This document shows positions 52,212 to 63,667 of a DNA stretch of 64,000 bases, piece after piece. The notes beneath the pieces are model-generated. The model was not told the origin of the DNA. It did not search any database and saw only the letters and a list, made by a program, of their open reading frames with translations. The stretch is from an uncultured Anaerofilum sp. (GTDB taxonomy: Bacteria; Bacillota; Clostridia; Oscillospirales; Ruminococcaceae). The stretch covers positions 1-64,000 of the forward strand of contig CALWZC010000013.1 of assembly GCA_944385935.1 (NCBI GenBank). Reading direction: 5' to 3'. Made by a program: the position numbers and the translations under genes. Every line of letters begins with the position of its first letter. Positions within the stretch are counted from its first letter, which is position 1.

Positions 52212-55055
52212 TTATTCCAATGGCTCTCTGTCACGCTCTAACAAGGGTTTTAAATACATTCCTGTAAAGGAGCCTTCTGTTTGTGCCACTTGCTCTGGTG
52301 TTCCCTGTGCAATAATTTCTCCACCAGCACTTCCTCCTTCTGGGCCCAAGTCAATGATATGGTCAGCCCGTTTGATAATATCCAGATTGTGTTCAATAAT
52401 CACCACGGTATTTCCTGCATCGGTTAACTTGTCCAGTACCTTTACCAGTTTGTGAACATCTGCCACATGCAAACCGGTGGTAGGTTCATCCAAAATATAG
52501 ACTGTTTTGCCTGTATCCCGTTTTGCCAATTCCAGTGCTAATTTTACACGCTGTGCCTCACCACCAGACAAAGTAGTGGCACTTTGCCCCAAGGTGATAT
52601 AGCCTAAACCTACATCTAGGAGAGTTTGGAGCTTCCTTTGAATTTTGGGAATATTTTCAAAAAACCGGCAACCTTCCTCTACTGTCATATTCAGCACATC
52701 CGAGATATTTTTTCCCTTGTACTTTACCTCTAGGGTTTCTCGGTTATATCTAGCACCCTTGCACACCTCACAGGGAACAAAAATATCTGGCAAAAAGTGC
52801 ATGGCAATTTGAATAATGCCATCTCCTTCGCAGGCCTCACAGCGTCCCCCTTTCACATTAAAGGAAAACCGCCCTGGCCCATAGCCACGCATTTTTGCAT
52901 CTTGTGTCTGTGCAAAGACACTGCGAATATCTGTAAATACTCCTGTATAGGTGGCAGGGTTTGACCTTGGCGTCCGTCCAATGGGAGATTGGTCAATACC
53001 AATTACCTTGTCTACTTGGTCTAAGCCTTGGATTTCCTTGTGTTTGCCTGGTCTTGCTTTTGCTCCGTTCAGTTCTGCTGCCAACTTTTTATATAAAATT
53101 TCATTGACTAGGCTAGATTTTCCTGAGCCAGAAATTCCTGTTACACAGGTCATCATACCCAGAGGAATATCCACAGAGATATTCTTTAGGTTGTTTTCTT
53201 TTGCCCCCACAATGCGAATTTTTTTGCCGTTTCCTGCTCTGCGGTTGGCAGGCACAGTGATTTTCTTTGCACCGGATAAATATTGCCCTGTAATGCTGCG
53301 GGGAGCTGCACAAATATCCTCTACTGAACCAGTAGCGACAATTTCACCACCATGGACACCCGCACCCGGGCCAACATCCACAATAAAATCTGCATTGCGC
53401 ATGGTATCCTCATCATGTTCTACCACAATGAGGGTATTACCCAAATCCCGCAAACGCTTGAGTGTAGCAATCAGTTTGTCATTATCCCTTTGGTGCAAAC
53501 CAATGCTTGGTTCATCCAATACATACAGCACACCAGTCAATGCACTACCAATCTGTGTGGCAAGGCGAATGCGTTGGCTTTCTCCACCGGAAAGGGTTCC
53601 TGCTGCCCGCGATAAAGTGAGATACGAAAGCCCCACACTTTGCAAAAAGCCCAACCGTTCCCGAATTTCCTTTAAAATTCCATCTGCAATCATGTGTTCC
53701 CGTTGGCTCAGTTCCATAGATTGTACAAAGTCCAGCTCTTCCTGTACACTCATCTGACAAAACTCGCTGATATTTTTCCCCGCCACAGTGACACTGAGGC
53801 TAGTGGGCTTTAAACGGTGTCCATGACAGTCGGGGCACTCTACCCCTGCCATTACATGACCAATTTCCTCTTTCATCCACTCACTGTTGGTTTCTCGGAA
53901 ACGTCGCTCCAAATTATTTACAATGCCTTCAAATTCCACCATATATTTGCCCGAACCAAATTCATTGGTACGGTGCATTTCCAAACGTTCACCCTTTGTA
54001 CCATACAGAATGGCATCCAGTGCCTCTTTACTTAACTCATTGATAGGGGTATCCAAGGTAAAATTGTACCGCTTTGCCAATGCCTGATAGAAACTATCGG
54101 ACATCGAGCCATCTGCCCAATACCATCCACTGGCCTTGATGGCCCCTTGACGAATGGAAAGGCTTTTGTCCGGCAAAATCAAATCCGGGTCTACCCGCAT
54201 AAAGGTTCCCAAACCGGTACACTTGGGGCAAGCTCCAAAGGGATTGTTAAAGCTGAACATACGGGGAGCCAACTCCTCCACAGACACCCCATGTTCTGGA
54301 CAGGCATAGCTTTGGCTAAATTGCATTTCCTCTCCGTCAATCACATCCACCAGCACCATACCTCCGGTTAAGCCGATAGCAGTTTCCAAGGAATCTGCTA
54401 ACCGCCCCTGTATATCTGGGCGCATCACCAAACGGTCTACCACAATTTCTACTGTGTGCTTTTTGTTTTTATCAAGGGAAATTTCTTCTGACAAATCATA
54501 TAAATTCCCATCCACACGAACACGGGCATAACCTGCTTTTCTGGCGGCCTCCAACTCTTTTTGTTGAGTTCCCTTCCGTCCACGAACCACTGGAGCCAAC
54601 ACCTGAAACTTTGTGCCCTCCGGCAGTTCCATAATGCTGTCCACCATCTGGTCAACGGTTTGTTGGGTAATCTCTCTGCCGCACACAGGACAATGAGGAA
54701 TGCCAATGCGAGCGTATAGCAAACGCAGATAGTCATAAATTTCCGTTACTGTTCCAACAGTAGAGCGTGGGTTTCGGCTGGTGGTTTTTTGGTCGATGGA
54801 AATAGCAGGGGAAAGCCCCTGAATCTCATCTACATCCGGCTTTTCCATCTGTCCCAAAAATTGCCTTGCATAGCTGGACAAACTTTCCATATAACGCCTT
54901 TGTCCGTCTGCGTAAATCGTATCAAAGGCAAGGCTGGATTTTCCAGAACCGGAAAGTCCTGTCATCACAATCAATTTATCTCTGGGAATGGTCACATCCA
55001 CATTTTTCAAATTGTGCTCTCTTGCACCCTTTATCACAATCTTGTCATTTGCCAA
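52212..55055 (-). CDS. uvrA: Excinuclease ABC subunit A
   Basis: A 947-residue DNA damage sensor. Two ABC ATPase halves are present, with Walker [15 protein letters not shown] (~33) and [13 protein letters not shown] (~640), signatures [12 protein letters not shown] and [12 protein letters not shown], and zinc-finger CxxC pairs ([21 protein letters not shown]). It acts with UvrB in nucleotide excision repair. It starts 29 bases after uvrB, in one operon. Confidence 0.98.
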   Translation of the reverse strand: MANDKIVIKGAREHNLKNVDVTIPRDKLIVMTGLSGSGKSSLAFDTIYADGQRRYMESLSSYARQFLGQMEKPDVDEIQGLSPAISIDQKTTSRNPRSTVGTVTEIYDYLRLLYARIGIPHCPVCGREITQQTVDQMVDSIMELPEGTKFQVLAPVVRGRKGTQQKELEAARKAGYARVRVDGNLYDLSEEISLDKNKKHTVEIVVDRLVMRPDIQGRLADSLETAIGLTGGMVLVDVIDGEEMQFSQSYACPEHGVSVEELAPRMFSFNNPFGACPKCTGLGTFMRVDPDLILPDKSLSIRQGAIKASGWYWADGSMSDSFYQALAKRYNFTLDTPINELSKEALDAILYGTKGERLEMHRTNEFGSGKYMVEFEGIVNNLERRFRETNSEWMKEEIGHVMAGVECPDCHGHRLKPTSLSVTVAGKNISEFCQMSVQEELDFVQSMELSQREHMIADGILKEIRERLGFLQSVGLSYLTLSRAAGTLSGGESQRIRLATQIGSALTGVLYVLDEPSIGLHQRDNDKLIATLKRLRDLGNTLIVVEHDEDTMRNADFIVDVGPGAGVHGGEIVATGSVEDICAAPRSITGQYLSGAKKITVPANRRAGNGKKIRIVGAKENNLKNISVDIPLGMMTCVTGISGSGKSSLVNEILYKKLAAELNGAKARPGKHKEIQGLDQVDKVIGIDQSPIGRTPRSNPATYTGVFTDIRSVFAQTQDAKMRGYGPGRFSFNVKGGRCEACEGDGIIQIAMHFLPDIFVPCEVCKGARYNRETLEVKYKGKNISDVLNMTVEEGCRFFENIPKIQRKLQTLLDVGLGYITLGQSATTLSGGEAQRVKLALELAKRDTGKTVYILDEPTTGLHVADVHKLVKVLDKLTDAGNTVVIIEHNLDIIKRADHIIDLGPEGGSAGGEIIAQGTPEQVAQTEGSFTGMYLKPLLERDREPLE

Positions 55056-55084
55056 TGAATTTCCCTCCTTGATTCCTCTGCTCT

Positions 55085-57121
55085 TTATTTGGGCAATGTT
55101 TGTTTCTTGCTTCTTCTGCCTTTTGGTTTTGCTCCTTCGGGTTTGTCTAGTGGGTTTTCTCCCTTGCGTAACCGTTCAATTTGGTCACGGAAAAAGGCTG
55201 CATTTTCAAAATCCAAAATTTTGGCAGCTTCTTTCATCTGACGGGTCAAACGGTCAATCATTTGTTCCCGTTCTACCTTAGAAAGCCGTTTCCTACCCGG
55301 CCGGTCATCCTTTTCACTGATGACAATTTCTCCCCGAATTTCTTTTATAATTGTTTTGGGCACAATTCCATGTTCTTGGTTGTACTGTTGCTGAATTCCT
55401 CGGCGGCGTTCAGTTTCTTCTATGGCTCGTTCCATGCTGGGGGTAACACTATCAGCATACATGATAACCATACCTTCTGCATTTCGGGCAGCACGTCCAA
55501 TGGTCTGTATTAAGCTGGTTTCGCTGCGCAAAAATCCCTCTTTGTCAGCATCCAAAATTGCCACTAAGCTAACCTCTGGAATATCTAATCCCTCTCGCAA
55601 AAGGTTAATGCCTACCACCACTTCAATATCTCCTGCACGCAGGTCGTGGATAATTTCCATACGCTCAAAAGTATCTACCTCATGGTGCATATATTTTACT
55701 TTGACATTGTGCTGTGTCAGGTAGTCGGTCAAATCCTCTGCCATTTTTTTAGTTAGGGTTGTTACAAGAGCACGTTCATTTTTTGCTGTGCGTATGTTAA
55801 TTTCTCCTAGCAAGTCCTCAATCTGCCCTTCCACAGGTTTTACTATAATTTGTGGGTCAAGCAATCCTGTGGGACGGATAACCTGTTGGGCCACACGGGT
55901 GGAATGTTCTCTTTCATAAGGGCCGGGGGTTGCACTAACAAAAATTGTTTGGTTGAGCTTTCCCTCAAACTCCTCAAACTTTAGGGGACGGTTATCAAAA
56001 GCAGAGGGCAGCCGAAAGCCAAAATCCACTAGTGTTTTCTTTCGTGCATAATCTCCCCCATACATAGCACGAAGTTGGGGAAGCATTACATGGCTTTCAT
56101 CCACAAACAGCAAAAAATCCTCTGGAAAGTAATCCAGCAATGTGGTGGGGGTGCTGCCCGGCTCTCTGCCCGAAAGCACTGCGGAATAGTTTTCAATGCC
56201 CTTGCACATTCCCACCTCTGCCAACATTTCCATATCGTACTGGGTACGCTGAGCAATGCGCTGGGCTTCAATGAGTTTTCCCTGTTCGGTAAACCGTTTT
56301 ACTTGTTCATCCATTTCCTGCCGAATACAAGAAAGTCCCTGCTGCATCTTTTCAGGAGATACAATGTAATGGCTGGCAGGAAAAATTGCTACATGACGCA
56401 CTACATTTTTTCGCTCACCAGTCAAGGGATTTACTTCACTAATTCGGTCAATTTCATCCCCAAAAAATTCCACTCGGATGGCAAGTTCATTTGCATAGGC
56501 AAGGTTGATTTCTACCACATCTCCCCGCACCCGAAATTTATTACGAACAAAATTCACATCGTTGCGCTCATATTGCAAATCTACCAGCCGCCGCATGAGC
56601 TGCTCTCGTGTCATGGTCATACCTTGCCGCAAGCTAATAACCATACTGCGGTAGTCGATGGGGTCACCCAAACTATAAATACAAGAAACACTTGCCACAA
56701 TAATTACATCCCGACGCTCGGACAATGCCGCTGTGGCAGAATGGCGCAACCGGTCAATTTCTTCATTTATGGCACTATCTTTTTCGATATAGGTATCTGT
56801 GGAGGGGATGTATGCTTCTGGTTGGTAATAGTCATAGTAGGAAACAAAATATTCCACCGCATTGTCTGGAAAAAACTCCCGAAACTCGGTGCAAAGCTGG
56901 GCTGCAAGGGTTTTGTTGTGTGCCAACACCAATGTTGGGCGATTAAGGCGAGCTATAACGTTTGCCATGGTGAAGGTTTTTCCCGAACCTGTTACCCCTA
57001 GCAATGCCTGACATTTATCCCCTGCCAATACTCCGTTGACTAATGCATCAATGGCTTGTGGCTGGTCGCCTGTGGGCGAAAATGGTGCCTTCAGCACAAA
57101 TTTATTTTGAGTTTCGCTCAT
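55085..57121 (-). CDS. uvrB: Excinuclease ABC subunit B
   Basis: A 678-residue helicase-like protein with Walker [15 protein letters not shown], the beta-hairpin region [21 protein letters not shown], helicase motifs ([16 protein letters not shown]) and a C-terminal UVR motif ([29 protein letters not shown]). It verifies damage and loads UvrC. I start it at ATG 57121, since the ATG two codons earlier sits directly on the AAGGGGG ribosome site. It is the first gene of uvrBA. Confidence 0.97.
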   Translation of the reverse strand: MSETQNKFVLKAPFSPTGDQPQAIDALVNGVLAGDKCQALLGVTGSGKTFTMANVIARLNRPTLVLAHNKTLAAQLCTEFREFFPDNAVEYFVSYYDYYQPEAYIPSTDTYIEKDSAINEEIDRLRHSATAALSERRDVIIVASVSCIYSLGDPIDYRSMVISLRQGMTMTREQLMRRLVDLQYERNDVNFVRNKFRVRGDVVEINLAYANELAIRVEFFGDEIDRISEVNPLTGERKNVVRHVAIFPASHYIVSPEKMQQGLSCIRQEMDEQVKRFTEQGKLIEAQRIAQRTQYDMEMLAEVGMCKGIENYSAVLSGREPGSTPTTLLDYFPEDFLLFVDESHVMLPQLRAMYGGDYARKKTLVDFGFRLPSAFDNRPLKFEEFEGKLNQTIFVSATPGPYEREHSTRVAQQVIRPTGLLDPQIIVKPVEGQIEDLLGEINIRTAKNERALVTTLTKKMAEDLTDYLTQHNVKVKYMHHEVDTFERMEIIHDLRAGDIEVVVGINLLREGLDIPEVSLVAILDADKEGFLRSETSLIQTIGRAARNAEGMVIMYADSVTPSMERAIEETERRRGIQQQYNQEHGIVPKTIIKEIRGEIVISEKDDRPGRKRLSKVEREQMIDRLTRQMKEAAKILDFENAAFFRDQIERLRKGENPLDKPEGAKPKGRRSKKQTLPK

Positions 57122-57216
57122 ATACATCCCCCTTTTTACATAGTTTTTATAATTTTTCCTAAAATTGGCTATAACAAGGCGGAACCGCTTTTGCAGCCCC
57201 GCCTTTCTTACAACAT

Positions 57217-57245
57217 ATTATAGCTTATCTTTTTTCACGTTACAA
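57217..57245 (-). promoter_or_regulatory. Sigma-A promoter of uvrBA
   Basis: Minus-strand TTGTAA (57240-57245) and TATAAT (57217-57222), spacing 17. The leader begins with a GC-rich hairpin (GGCGG...CCGCC at 57176-57203), and no LexA-type GAAC-N4-GTTC box was seen. Confidence 0.75.
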
Positions 57246-57291
57246 CATTTTTTATAAAATTATGGCTATTTTTTCAAATATCTGTCTATTT

Positions 57292-60200
57292 TTAGATTGG
57301 GTACAACAACCAAGAGGAAAACCATTTCATGCTGGCTGCCCAACCTTTTGCCACTGGTAATCCACTGAGGGCAGGGAAAAACCATACCAACAAAATGGCA
57401 GCGGCTGCAAGAATTCCCCCGCATAGCATTTTTCTGGCTTTTAGTTTTTTCTCGGTAAGCTGTTGTACTGCCAAGGCCAACAATCCAATGGCAAAAACCA
57501 AACTGGGGAAATAGTGATACAAGAAGGTACAACGGCTTACCAAAACCCAAGGCAATAACTGTGCCACATAAAAGGCAAGAAGCAGAATTTGTCCTCGTGT
57601 TGCCTTTTTACGAACCACCTGTACAATAGTGTACCCCACAGCGGCTGTACTCAACCAGCAAACAACAGGATTTACCATGCCCGAAATACTGGAATACATT
57701 CCATTTTCTTCCTTGTAATAGTACCACACTGGGCGATAATCAAAAGGCCATGTAAACCATGTGGATTCATAGGGATGGCTAGATTGCAATGTGCTATGAT
57801 ATTGGAACATCGTCACTTGACATTGCCACCACTTTTCCAGCCCAAAGTCTGGCTCTCGGATAAAATAGGGCAGATAACTAGCGATATAGATAGCAAAGGG
57901 AATCAGTACAAAAAAGACCACGCCGCCCCCAATGGCAAAACCAAACTCTCTACCAAAGTTTTGGGGCTTTTGCAAATAGCGCAGATACAGCACTACAAAA
58001 TAAATCACTGCCAAACCGGCTCCAGCATATAGACCTGTCCATTTTGCAGCAACTCCCAAGCCAAAGGCAATACCGCACAATGCCATGGGCAGCAAGGAAT
58101 GTTCTACCCCTTTTTCCAACACGCTTTGGCAATACCACACCATAAACAACGCCGACAGCAAAATAAACAGCACCACATAGCTGTCAATGGTGGCAATACG
58201 GCTTTGGCTATAGCGCATAAAGTCCAAAGAAATCAGTGCTGCGGCAAATGCTGCAATACTACGGCTTTTGCTTACCCGACGCACCAACAAATAGAGCACC
58301 GGCATCATGGCAACACCACACAAGGTACCAAAGAAACGCCATCCGAAACCAGTCATGCCAAATATGGCAACACCCAAAGCAATCAAATCCTTGCCCAAAG
58401 GGGGATGTGTAGTTTCGTATACAGGTAGTTGATGCAAAAATTCAAATCCAGTACGACCATGATAAATCTCATCAAAGTACATACTATTCAACTGACTAAT
58501 GGTTTCGGGCACGAAATTCCCTTCATCAAATACCAGAGGTTGGTCACTTTCCACCTGCAAAACCTGTCCCTTTTCATCTTTAAAGGCAAGCTCGATTAGT
58601 TGGGCATTTTCCAATGTGATGGTATACTCACTGCTTGCCTGAGGCAAAACAATACTGCTCCATTGGAAACAGGTGGCATAGCTCAACTCTTTATCCAAAA
58701 CAGTCGTTCCTGATTGGTCGGTGATTGTCAATCTTCCGCCATAGGAAATCCCCGGATATACCCATAAGGTTTGTGGTGTTTGTTCCACTTTTGCTGTAAA
58801 AGTGGTTTGTTTTCCCTGTTGGCTATCCAACAAAGTTTGGGGAGCCGTAGTTTCTCCCAAATAACTAAAGGAAAACACACCCAAAAGCACAGTTGCCCCC
58901 AGTAACAAGCCAATCTCTTTTGGGGTAAACTTTGGCTGAGAATTTGCCTTACTGCTCCATTTCTCCAAAGCAAATACAGGCTTTGCATTTTTTGACTTTT
59001 TCTCTTTAGCTGGCTTTTTTTCAAAAGAAAACCACACAGGTGCTTGCTCGTGTTGCATCAACACCATGGCCCGTTTTGCCAACAATACAAACAACACCAC
59101 TGTAACAGCACCAATCAACTGCAAGAACAATTCTGCAAATCCCTCATTTAGGAACTGGTAGGGTGTATCAAGAACCGAGTAGACTAACACCTGATTGGCA
59201 AAACTGGTGGCTGTAAAGCCCATGCCATACCAAAACAGCCATTTATCCTGCCACTTTGCAGCAGCTGCCAAAATTAACACTGCACCAAATACTACATATC
59301 GTTCGTGCATGGCATGGCCCAGAGAAAATACACCAATGGCATACACTCCTGCCAACAACAAGGGGCAAAAGCCTCCCTGCTTCCAGCTTTTCCATGCCAG
59401 CCATATCATCCACACTGTTACCAGCAAAATAAACAAGGTTCCCCATGTTTTCCAGCTAAATAGTAAAAATTTCTCATCCCAACTATGCCAGTTTGCTCCC
59501 AGTGCTGCCATCAAACCAGCAGCATTGATACTTGCATAGGGATAGCCACCACTGGTTTCTATATATTTTTCTACCAGTTTGGGCAATGCCTGTATGGGCC
59601 CCCAAAAAGGAATAGCAGGCAACCATACAACTGCTACCGAAACCAATGCTCCCAGGCCAATCCGCTTACACTGTCGCCAGCGAGTGGCTGGGTTTAGGCA
59701 GGGCAATAAAAAAGCCACAGCCAACACTGGGCCTAAAATTAGGGCTTGGGGCTTCATGGATAAAGCCATACCATAAAAAAATGCCCCCCATATGTATTCT
59801 TTTTCTGCCAAAAGCAAAAAACACACCATTAGAAGCATTCCAAAAAGGGCATCTACTTGTTTCCAAACGCCAGTATTAAACCACAAGGATGGATTTAACA
59901 CTGCTACCCATGCCCAAAACTTACCTGCTTTCTCTCCGTGACGGCTGTAAGCAGTGTAGACCAAAACAGCACCTAACACAGCTTCTCCCAACACCACAGG
60001 CAATGCCAACAGCAACCCTGCCAATGCAGAGCCCAAGGGGATATTCCAATGGAGCATTGCCATTCCCACCAGTTTTAGAACCCAAAGGTAGCCCGGTGGA
60101 TAGTCGGCAAAATAGCCCTCAGCATAGAACTCAGAGGCTGGGGTTTGTGCCATCCGCATTCCCCAAAGGGTAAAAGCATTTTGGTCATAGGAGTAACCCG

Positions 60201-60315
60201 GTGTAAGCAATGCAGTAAATGCACGAGTGAAAATAATAGCAAGCACTGTCCATACAATTAACTTTTTGCTTTGCTCTATCCATCGCCATTGGTCTGGCTG
60301 TAACTTTTTCAACAT
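57292..60315 (-). CDS. Double GT-C membrane glycosyltransferase (PMT family C-terminal half)
   Basis: A 1007-residue multi-pass membrane protein with two GT-C halves. The N-terminal ~430 residues (YDQNAFTLWGMRMA, ADYPPGYLWVLKLVG, VWKQVDALFGM) resemble polyprenol-dependent mannosyltransferases. After a linker and a small outer beta domain (~490-610), the second half has the PMT pattern (MYFDEIYHGRTGFEFL, YETTHPPLGKDLIALG, DFMRYSQSRIATIDSY). It would move sugars from lipid carriers to an acceptor on the outer face. The gene starts 10 bases after radC. Two catalytic halves in one chain is unusual, though known in clostridia. Confidence 0.85.
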   Translation of the reverse strand: MLKKLQPDQWRWIEQSKKLIVWTVLAIIFTRAFTALLTPGYSYDQNAFTLWGMRMAQTPASEFYAEGYFADYPPGYLWVLKLVGMAMLHWNIPLGSALAGLLLALPVVLGEAVLGAVLVYTAYSRHGEKAGKFWAWVAVLNPSLWFNTGVWKQVDALFGMLLMVCFLLLAEKEYIWGAFFYGMALSMKPQALILGPVLAVAFLLPCLNPATRWRQCKRIGLGALVSVAVVWLPAIPFWGPIQALPKLVEKYIETSGGYPYASINAAGLMAALGANWHSWDEKFLLFSWKTWGTLFILLVTVWMIWLAWKSWKQGGFCPLLLAGVYAIGVFSLGHAMHERYVVFGAVLILAAAAKWQDKWLFWYGMGFTATSFANQVLVYSVLDTPYQFLNEGFAELFLQLIGAVTVVLFVLLAKRAMVLMQHEQAPVWFSFEKKPAKEKKSKNAKPVFALEKWSSKANSQPKFTPKEIGLLLGATVLLGVFSFSYLGETTAPQTLLDSQQGKQTTFTAKVEQTPQTLWVYPGISYGGRLTITDQSGTTVLDKELSYATCFQWSSIVLPQASSEYTITLENAQLIELAFKDEKGQVLQVESDQPLVFDEGNFVPETISQLNSMYFDEIYHGRTGFEFLHQLPVYETTHPPLGKDLIALGVAIFGMTGFGWRFFGTLCGVAMMPVLYLLVRRVSKSRSIAAFAAALISLDFMRYSQSRIATIDSYVVLFILLSALFMVWYCQSVLEKGVEHSLLPMALCGIAFGLGVAAKWTGLYAGAGLAVIYFVVLYLRYLQKPQNFGREFGFAIGGGVVFFVLIPFAIYIASYLPYFIREPDFGLEKWWQCQVTMFQYHSTLQSSHPYESTWFTWPFDYRPVWYYYKEENGMYSSISGMVNPVVCWLSTAAVGYTIVQVVRKKATRGQILLLAFYVAQLLPWVLVSRCTFLYHYFPSLVFAIGLLALAVQQLTEKKLKARKMLCGGILAAAAILLVWFFPALSGLPVAKGWAASMKWFSSWLLYPI

Positions 60316-60325
60316 CTTCCTTTTC

Positions 60326-61081
60326 TCACCTTTCCCCTTTTAAAAACATATCCTCACTTGCAGCCTGCTCGGAAAAGCTGCGAACATCCCGCAACCGTGG
60401 CATACATCCGCTACTTGCAAAGGAGATTCCATCCCCTTCTGATATAATCACATGGTCGCACAGGGAGATATTGACTGTTTGCAACATGCGAGCAATCTGG
60501 GCAGTTAACCAAAGGTCATTGTCACTGGGCAAGGCAACACCACCGGGGTGGTTGTGTGCCAAAATCACATTGGTGGCACCTGCAAGAACTGCTTCGGTTA
60601 CAATGCGACTGCTGTTCACTGCCACGGCATTGCGAATGCCCTCCGCCAAGGTCATACAACGCAATACCTTTCGTTTGTCATCCAAAAATGCAACCATAAA
60701 GCGTTCTTCCGTATACCCATGAAACCTTGAAATAAAAAATTGCACTGCTTCTTCATCGCTGCAAATTTGCTGGATATTTTTATCTCGGCTTATGTAATAA
60801 TACCGTCCCATTGCTGGAATGAGTTTTAGTAATACTGCGCACACTAACCCTACCCCTTTTATCTTCATGAGCTGGTTTATGGGTGCATCCAAAACTTGGG
60901 CGAAACCACCAAATTCCTCAATCAAGGTGTGTGCCAGCGGATTGGTGTCACATCGTGGCTTTGCAAAAAACAGCAACAACTCCAAAGCCTGATGTTCCTC
61001 AAAGTTATCTAACCCCTCTCGCAAAAAGCGGTTGTATACCCGTTCCCGGTGCCCATGGTGAGGGTTTTCGGGTTTTGCCAT
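60326..61081 (-). CDS. radC: RadC-like JAB-domain protein
   Basis: A 251-residue protein with helix-hairpin-helix-like N-terminus (FGGFAQVLDAPINQLMKIKGVG) and a JAB/MPN metal site (ILAHNHPGGVALPSDND). Traditionally named DNA repair protein RadC, though its repair role is disputed. The ATG has AGGAGGAG upstream. It is divergent from the pseudouridine synthase gene and cotranscribed with the glycosyltransferase. Confidence 0.9.
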   Translation of the reverse strand: MAKPENPHHGHRERVYNRFLREGLDNFEEHQALELLLFFAKPRCDTNPLAHTLIEEFGGFAQVLDAPINQLMKIKGVGLVCAVLLKLIPAMGRYYYISRDKNIQQICSDEEAVQFFISRFHGYTEERFMVAFLDDKRKVLRCMTLAEGIRNAVAVNSSRIVTEAVLAGATNVILAHNHPGGVALPSDNDLWLTAQIARMLQTVNISLCDHVIISEGDGISFASSGCMPRLRDVRSFSEQAASEDMFLKGER

Positions 61082-61169
61082 GGGGAATCTCCTCCTTTGT
61101 TGCCTTTACGAAAATTTAAAGTTATTATATACTATTTTCAACAAATTGGAAAGAGGGAGCAAAATAACC

Positions 61170-62123
61170 ATGAAAAGTTTTACCGCCGGCAAAAATGAAG
61201 AAGGGGTACGCTTATCCCGCTTTGTGCAAAGTGTTACACAAAATCTTCCCACCTCTCTGCTATACAAAAGTTTCCGCAACAAACGTATTAAAGTAAATGG
61301 AAAGAAAGCCACCCCAGACACTCGGCTGTCTGACGGGGATTTAATAGAGTTATATATCAATGATGAATTTTTCCCCGTTTCTATCCCCAAAAAGGATACC
61401 AAAGCTCCAAAGGCTGTGCCTCTGCCACAAATTGTTTATGAGGATGACAATATCTTGTTGTTGTACAAACCTGCTCGCAGACTATGCCATTCCGACCGCA
61501 CTGGGGATTTAAGCTTAGTGGAACAACTGCAATTTTACCTTTATCAAAAAGGGGAATACACTCCTGATGTAGAAAACACATTTGCGCCTGCTGTCTGTAA
61601 TCGCCTAGACAGAGGCACTGAAGGGCTTGTAATTGCGGCAAAAAATTACCAAGCATTGCGCGATATGAACACCATTATTCGGGAAGATTTGGTACACAAG
61701 GAATACTACACCATTACTTGCGGAATCCCCCCAAAAGGCAGACATACCGCATGGCTGCGACACCATGAAAAAAACAATAAAGTGGAGGTTCGTGCCAAAG
61801 AATGGGAAGGGGCAAAGGAAATTATCACAGATATCACCGTTGAAAAGGCTCGCCCTCCTTTTGCTTTGTGTCGCATTGGACTTATCACCGGCCGTACTCA
61901 TCAAATTCGTGCTCATCTGGCATTTCTCAATGCTCCCGTATTGGGTGATGTGAAATATGGAAGCAAGAAGATGAATGAAAAATACCAAAAGAAAACCCAA
62001 GAGCTTTGTGCTGTTTCCTTATCCTTTGGAGATATCCCCTCAGAAAATACGCTTTGCTATCTCTCTGGAAAATCCTTTTGCCTAGAACATCCATCCATTC
62101 TCCAGAGATTTGAGGAGCTATAA
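61170..62123 (+). CDS. RluC/RluD-family rRNA pseudouridine synthase
   Basis: A 317-residue enzyme with an S4-like N-terminus (RLSRFVQ, IKVNGKKATPDTRLSDGDLIEL) and the synthase core (VYEDDNILLLYKPARRLCH, VCNRLDRGTEGLVIAAKN with catalytic Asp, GLITGRTHQIRAHLAFL). It converts uridines in 23S rRNA. I start it at ATG 61170 behind AGAGGGAGC; the frame is open upstream but without a ribosome site. Confidence 0.92.
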   Translation: MKSFTAGKNEEGVRLSRFVQSVTQNLPTSLLYKSFRNKRIKVNGKKATPDTRLSDGDLIELYINDEFFPVSIPKKDTKAPKAVPLPQIVYEDDNILLLYKPARRLCHSDRTGDLSLVEQLQFYLYQKGEYTPDVENTFAPAVCNRLDRGTEGLVIAAKNYQALRDMNTIIREDLVHKEYYTITCGIPPKGRHTAWLRHHEKNNKVEVRAKEWEGAKEIITDITVEKARPPFALCRIGLITGRTHQIRAHLAFLNAPVLGDVKYGSKKMNEKYQKKTQELCAVSLSFGDIPSENTLCYLSGKSFCLEHPSILQRFEEL

Positions 62124-62187
62124 TTTATGCAGAAATTACAAATTTTCAGTGTTTTATTTTTTAATTTCGACATATTTTTCTAAAGTA

Positions 62188-62216
62188 TTGTATCTTGGCT
62201 ATAAGTGTGCTATACT
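62188..62216 (+). promoter_or_regulatory. Sigma-A promoter of the nox gene
   Basis: TTGTAT (62188-62193) and TATACT (62211-62216), spacing 17, ahead of TAGGAGG and ATG 62273. Confidence 0.7.
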
Positions 62217-62272
62217 GATATCGATAATCTATTAGTAATTTATTCTATATTATATATTAGGAGGCAATATCT

Positions 62273-63607
62273 ATGGAAAAAATTGTTGTTGTTGGAGCAA
62301 ACCATGCAGGCACTGCTTGCATTAACACCATTTTGGACAATTACAAAGACAAGCAAGTGGTTGTTTTTGATGCAAATAATAACATCAGCTTTTTGGGCTG
62401 TGGCATGGCTTTGTGGATTGGCAACCAGATTCGTGGTGCTGAGGGTTTGTTCTACTCCAACAAAGATATTTTGGAATCCAAAGGTGCTACCATCCATATG
62501 GAAACCAAAGTTGACCGCATTGACTATACCAAAAAGGTAGTATATGCCACTGCAAAGGATGGTTCCAAAATTGAGGAAACTTATGATAAAGTAATCCTTG
62601 CTACTGGCTCTTTGCCCATTGCTCCCAAATTCGAGGGAATGGACTTGGAAAATGTGCAGTTTGTAAAGCTCTATCAAAATGCTGCTGAAGTTATCGAAAA
62701 GTTAAAAGATAACTCTATCAAACGAGTAGCCGTAGTAGGTGCTGGTTATATTGGTGTAGAACTGGCAGAGGCTTTCAAGCGTAATGGTCGGGATGTTGTT
62801 CTTATTGACTGTGCTGAAACCTGTTTGTCTGGCTACTACGACCGTGATTTTACCGATGCCATGTCCAAAAACCTGCAAGACCATGGGGTTGAACTGGTGT
62901 ATGGACAAAAGGTAGAAAAAATTGCTGGTACCACCAAAGTAGAAAAAATCATCACAGACAAAGCTGAATTTGATGTAGATATGGTGGTTTTGTGCATTGG
63001 CTTTAAACCCAATAATGCTCTGGGCAAAGATGACCTGAAATTGTTTGCCAATGGTGCATATTTGGTAGACAAAAAGCAACAAACTAGCATTCCTGATGTG
63101 TACGCCATTGGTGATTGTGCTACCGTTTACGACAATTCCATTCAGGATACAAATTATATTGCACTGGCTACCAATGCCGTTCGTTCTGGTATCATTGCTG
63201 CACACAATGCTTGTGGCACTCCTTTGGAGAGCATTGGTGTTCAGGGTTCCAACGGAATCAGCATTTGGGGCCTGAATATGGTTTCCACTGGTTTAACCTT
63301 AGAAAAAGCAAAGGCAAAGGGCTTCAACGCAGTTTCCATAGAATACGAGGATTTGCAAAAGCCTGAATTCATTGAGCACAACAATGAAAAGGTAAAGCTA
63401 CGTATTGTCTACGACTTGGATACCCGTGTAATTTTGGGTGCTCAGATGCGCTCCCGTGAGGATATCTCCATGGGCATCCATATGTTCTCTTTGGCAATTC
63501 AAGAGAAAGTCACCATTGACAAGTTGAAACTGTTGGATATTTTCTTCTTGCCTCATTTCAACAAACCCTACAACTATATTACCATGGCAAGCCTCTCTGC
63601 AAAGTAA
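62273..63607 (+). CDS. FAD-dependent NADH oxidase / CoA-disulfide reductase family protein
   Basis: A 444-residue flavoprotein with FAD-binding [16 protein letters not shown], the active-site Cys in [16 protein letters not shown]-binding [17 protein letters not shown] and the second FAD motif [13 protein letters not shown]. This is the Nox plan that reduces oxygen to water with NADH and protects anaerobes; CoA-disulfide reductases are close relatives. It is a single gene with its own promoter and terminator. Confidence 0.9.
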   Translation: MEKIVVVGANHAGTACINTILDNYKDKQVVVFDANNNISFLGCGMALWIGNQIRGAEGLFYSNKDILESKGATIHMETKVDRIDYTKKVVYATAKDGSKIEETYDKVILATGSLPIAPKFEGMDLENVQFVKLYQNAAEVIEKLKDNSIKRVAVVGAGYIGVELAEAFKRNGRDVVLIDCAETCLSGYYDRDFTDAMSKNLQDHGVELVYGQKVEKIAGTTKVEKIITDKAEFDVDMVVLCIGFKPNNALGKDDLKLFANGAYLVDKKQQTSIPDVYAIGDCATVYDNSIQDTNYIALATNAVRSGIIAAHNACGTPLESIGVQGSNGISIWGLNMVSTGLTLEKAKAKGFNAVSIEYEDLQKPEFIEHNNEKVKLRIVYDLDTRVILGAQMRSREDISMGIHMFSLAIQEKVTIDKLKLLDIFFLPHFNKPYNYITMASLSAK

Positions 63608-63623
63608 TCTATTCCACAAAATC

Positions 63624-63656
63624 AAAGACCGCCGGAATATTCCGACGGTCTTTTTT
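63624..63656. terminator. Bidirectional terminator between nox and polC
   Basis: A near-perfect stem AAAGACCG-CGGAATATTCCG-CGGTCTTT followed by TTTTTTC on the plus strand. Confidence 0.9.
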
Positions 63657-63667
63657 CTTTTCTCGAC

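Noticed and set aside
57176..57203. GC-rich hairpin ahead of uvrB as a terminator for the glycosyltransferase gene
   Set aside because: It lies downstream of the uvrB promoter and is followed by GTTATAG without a T run, so it is better seen as a leader hairpin.
57128..57245. LexA (SOS) box at the uvrBA promoter
   Set aside because: No GAAC-N4-GTTC type sequence was found around the -35/-10 boxes.
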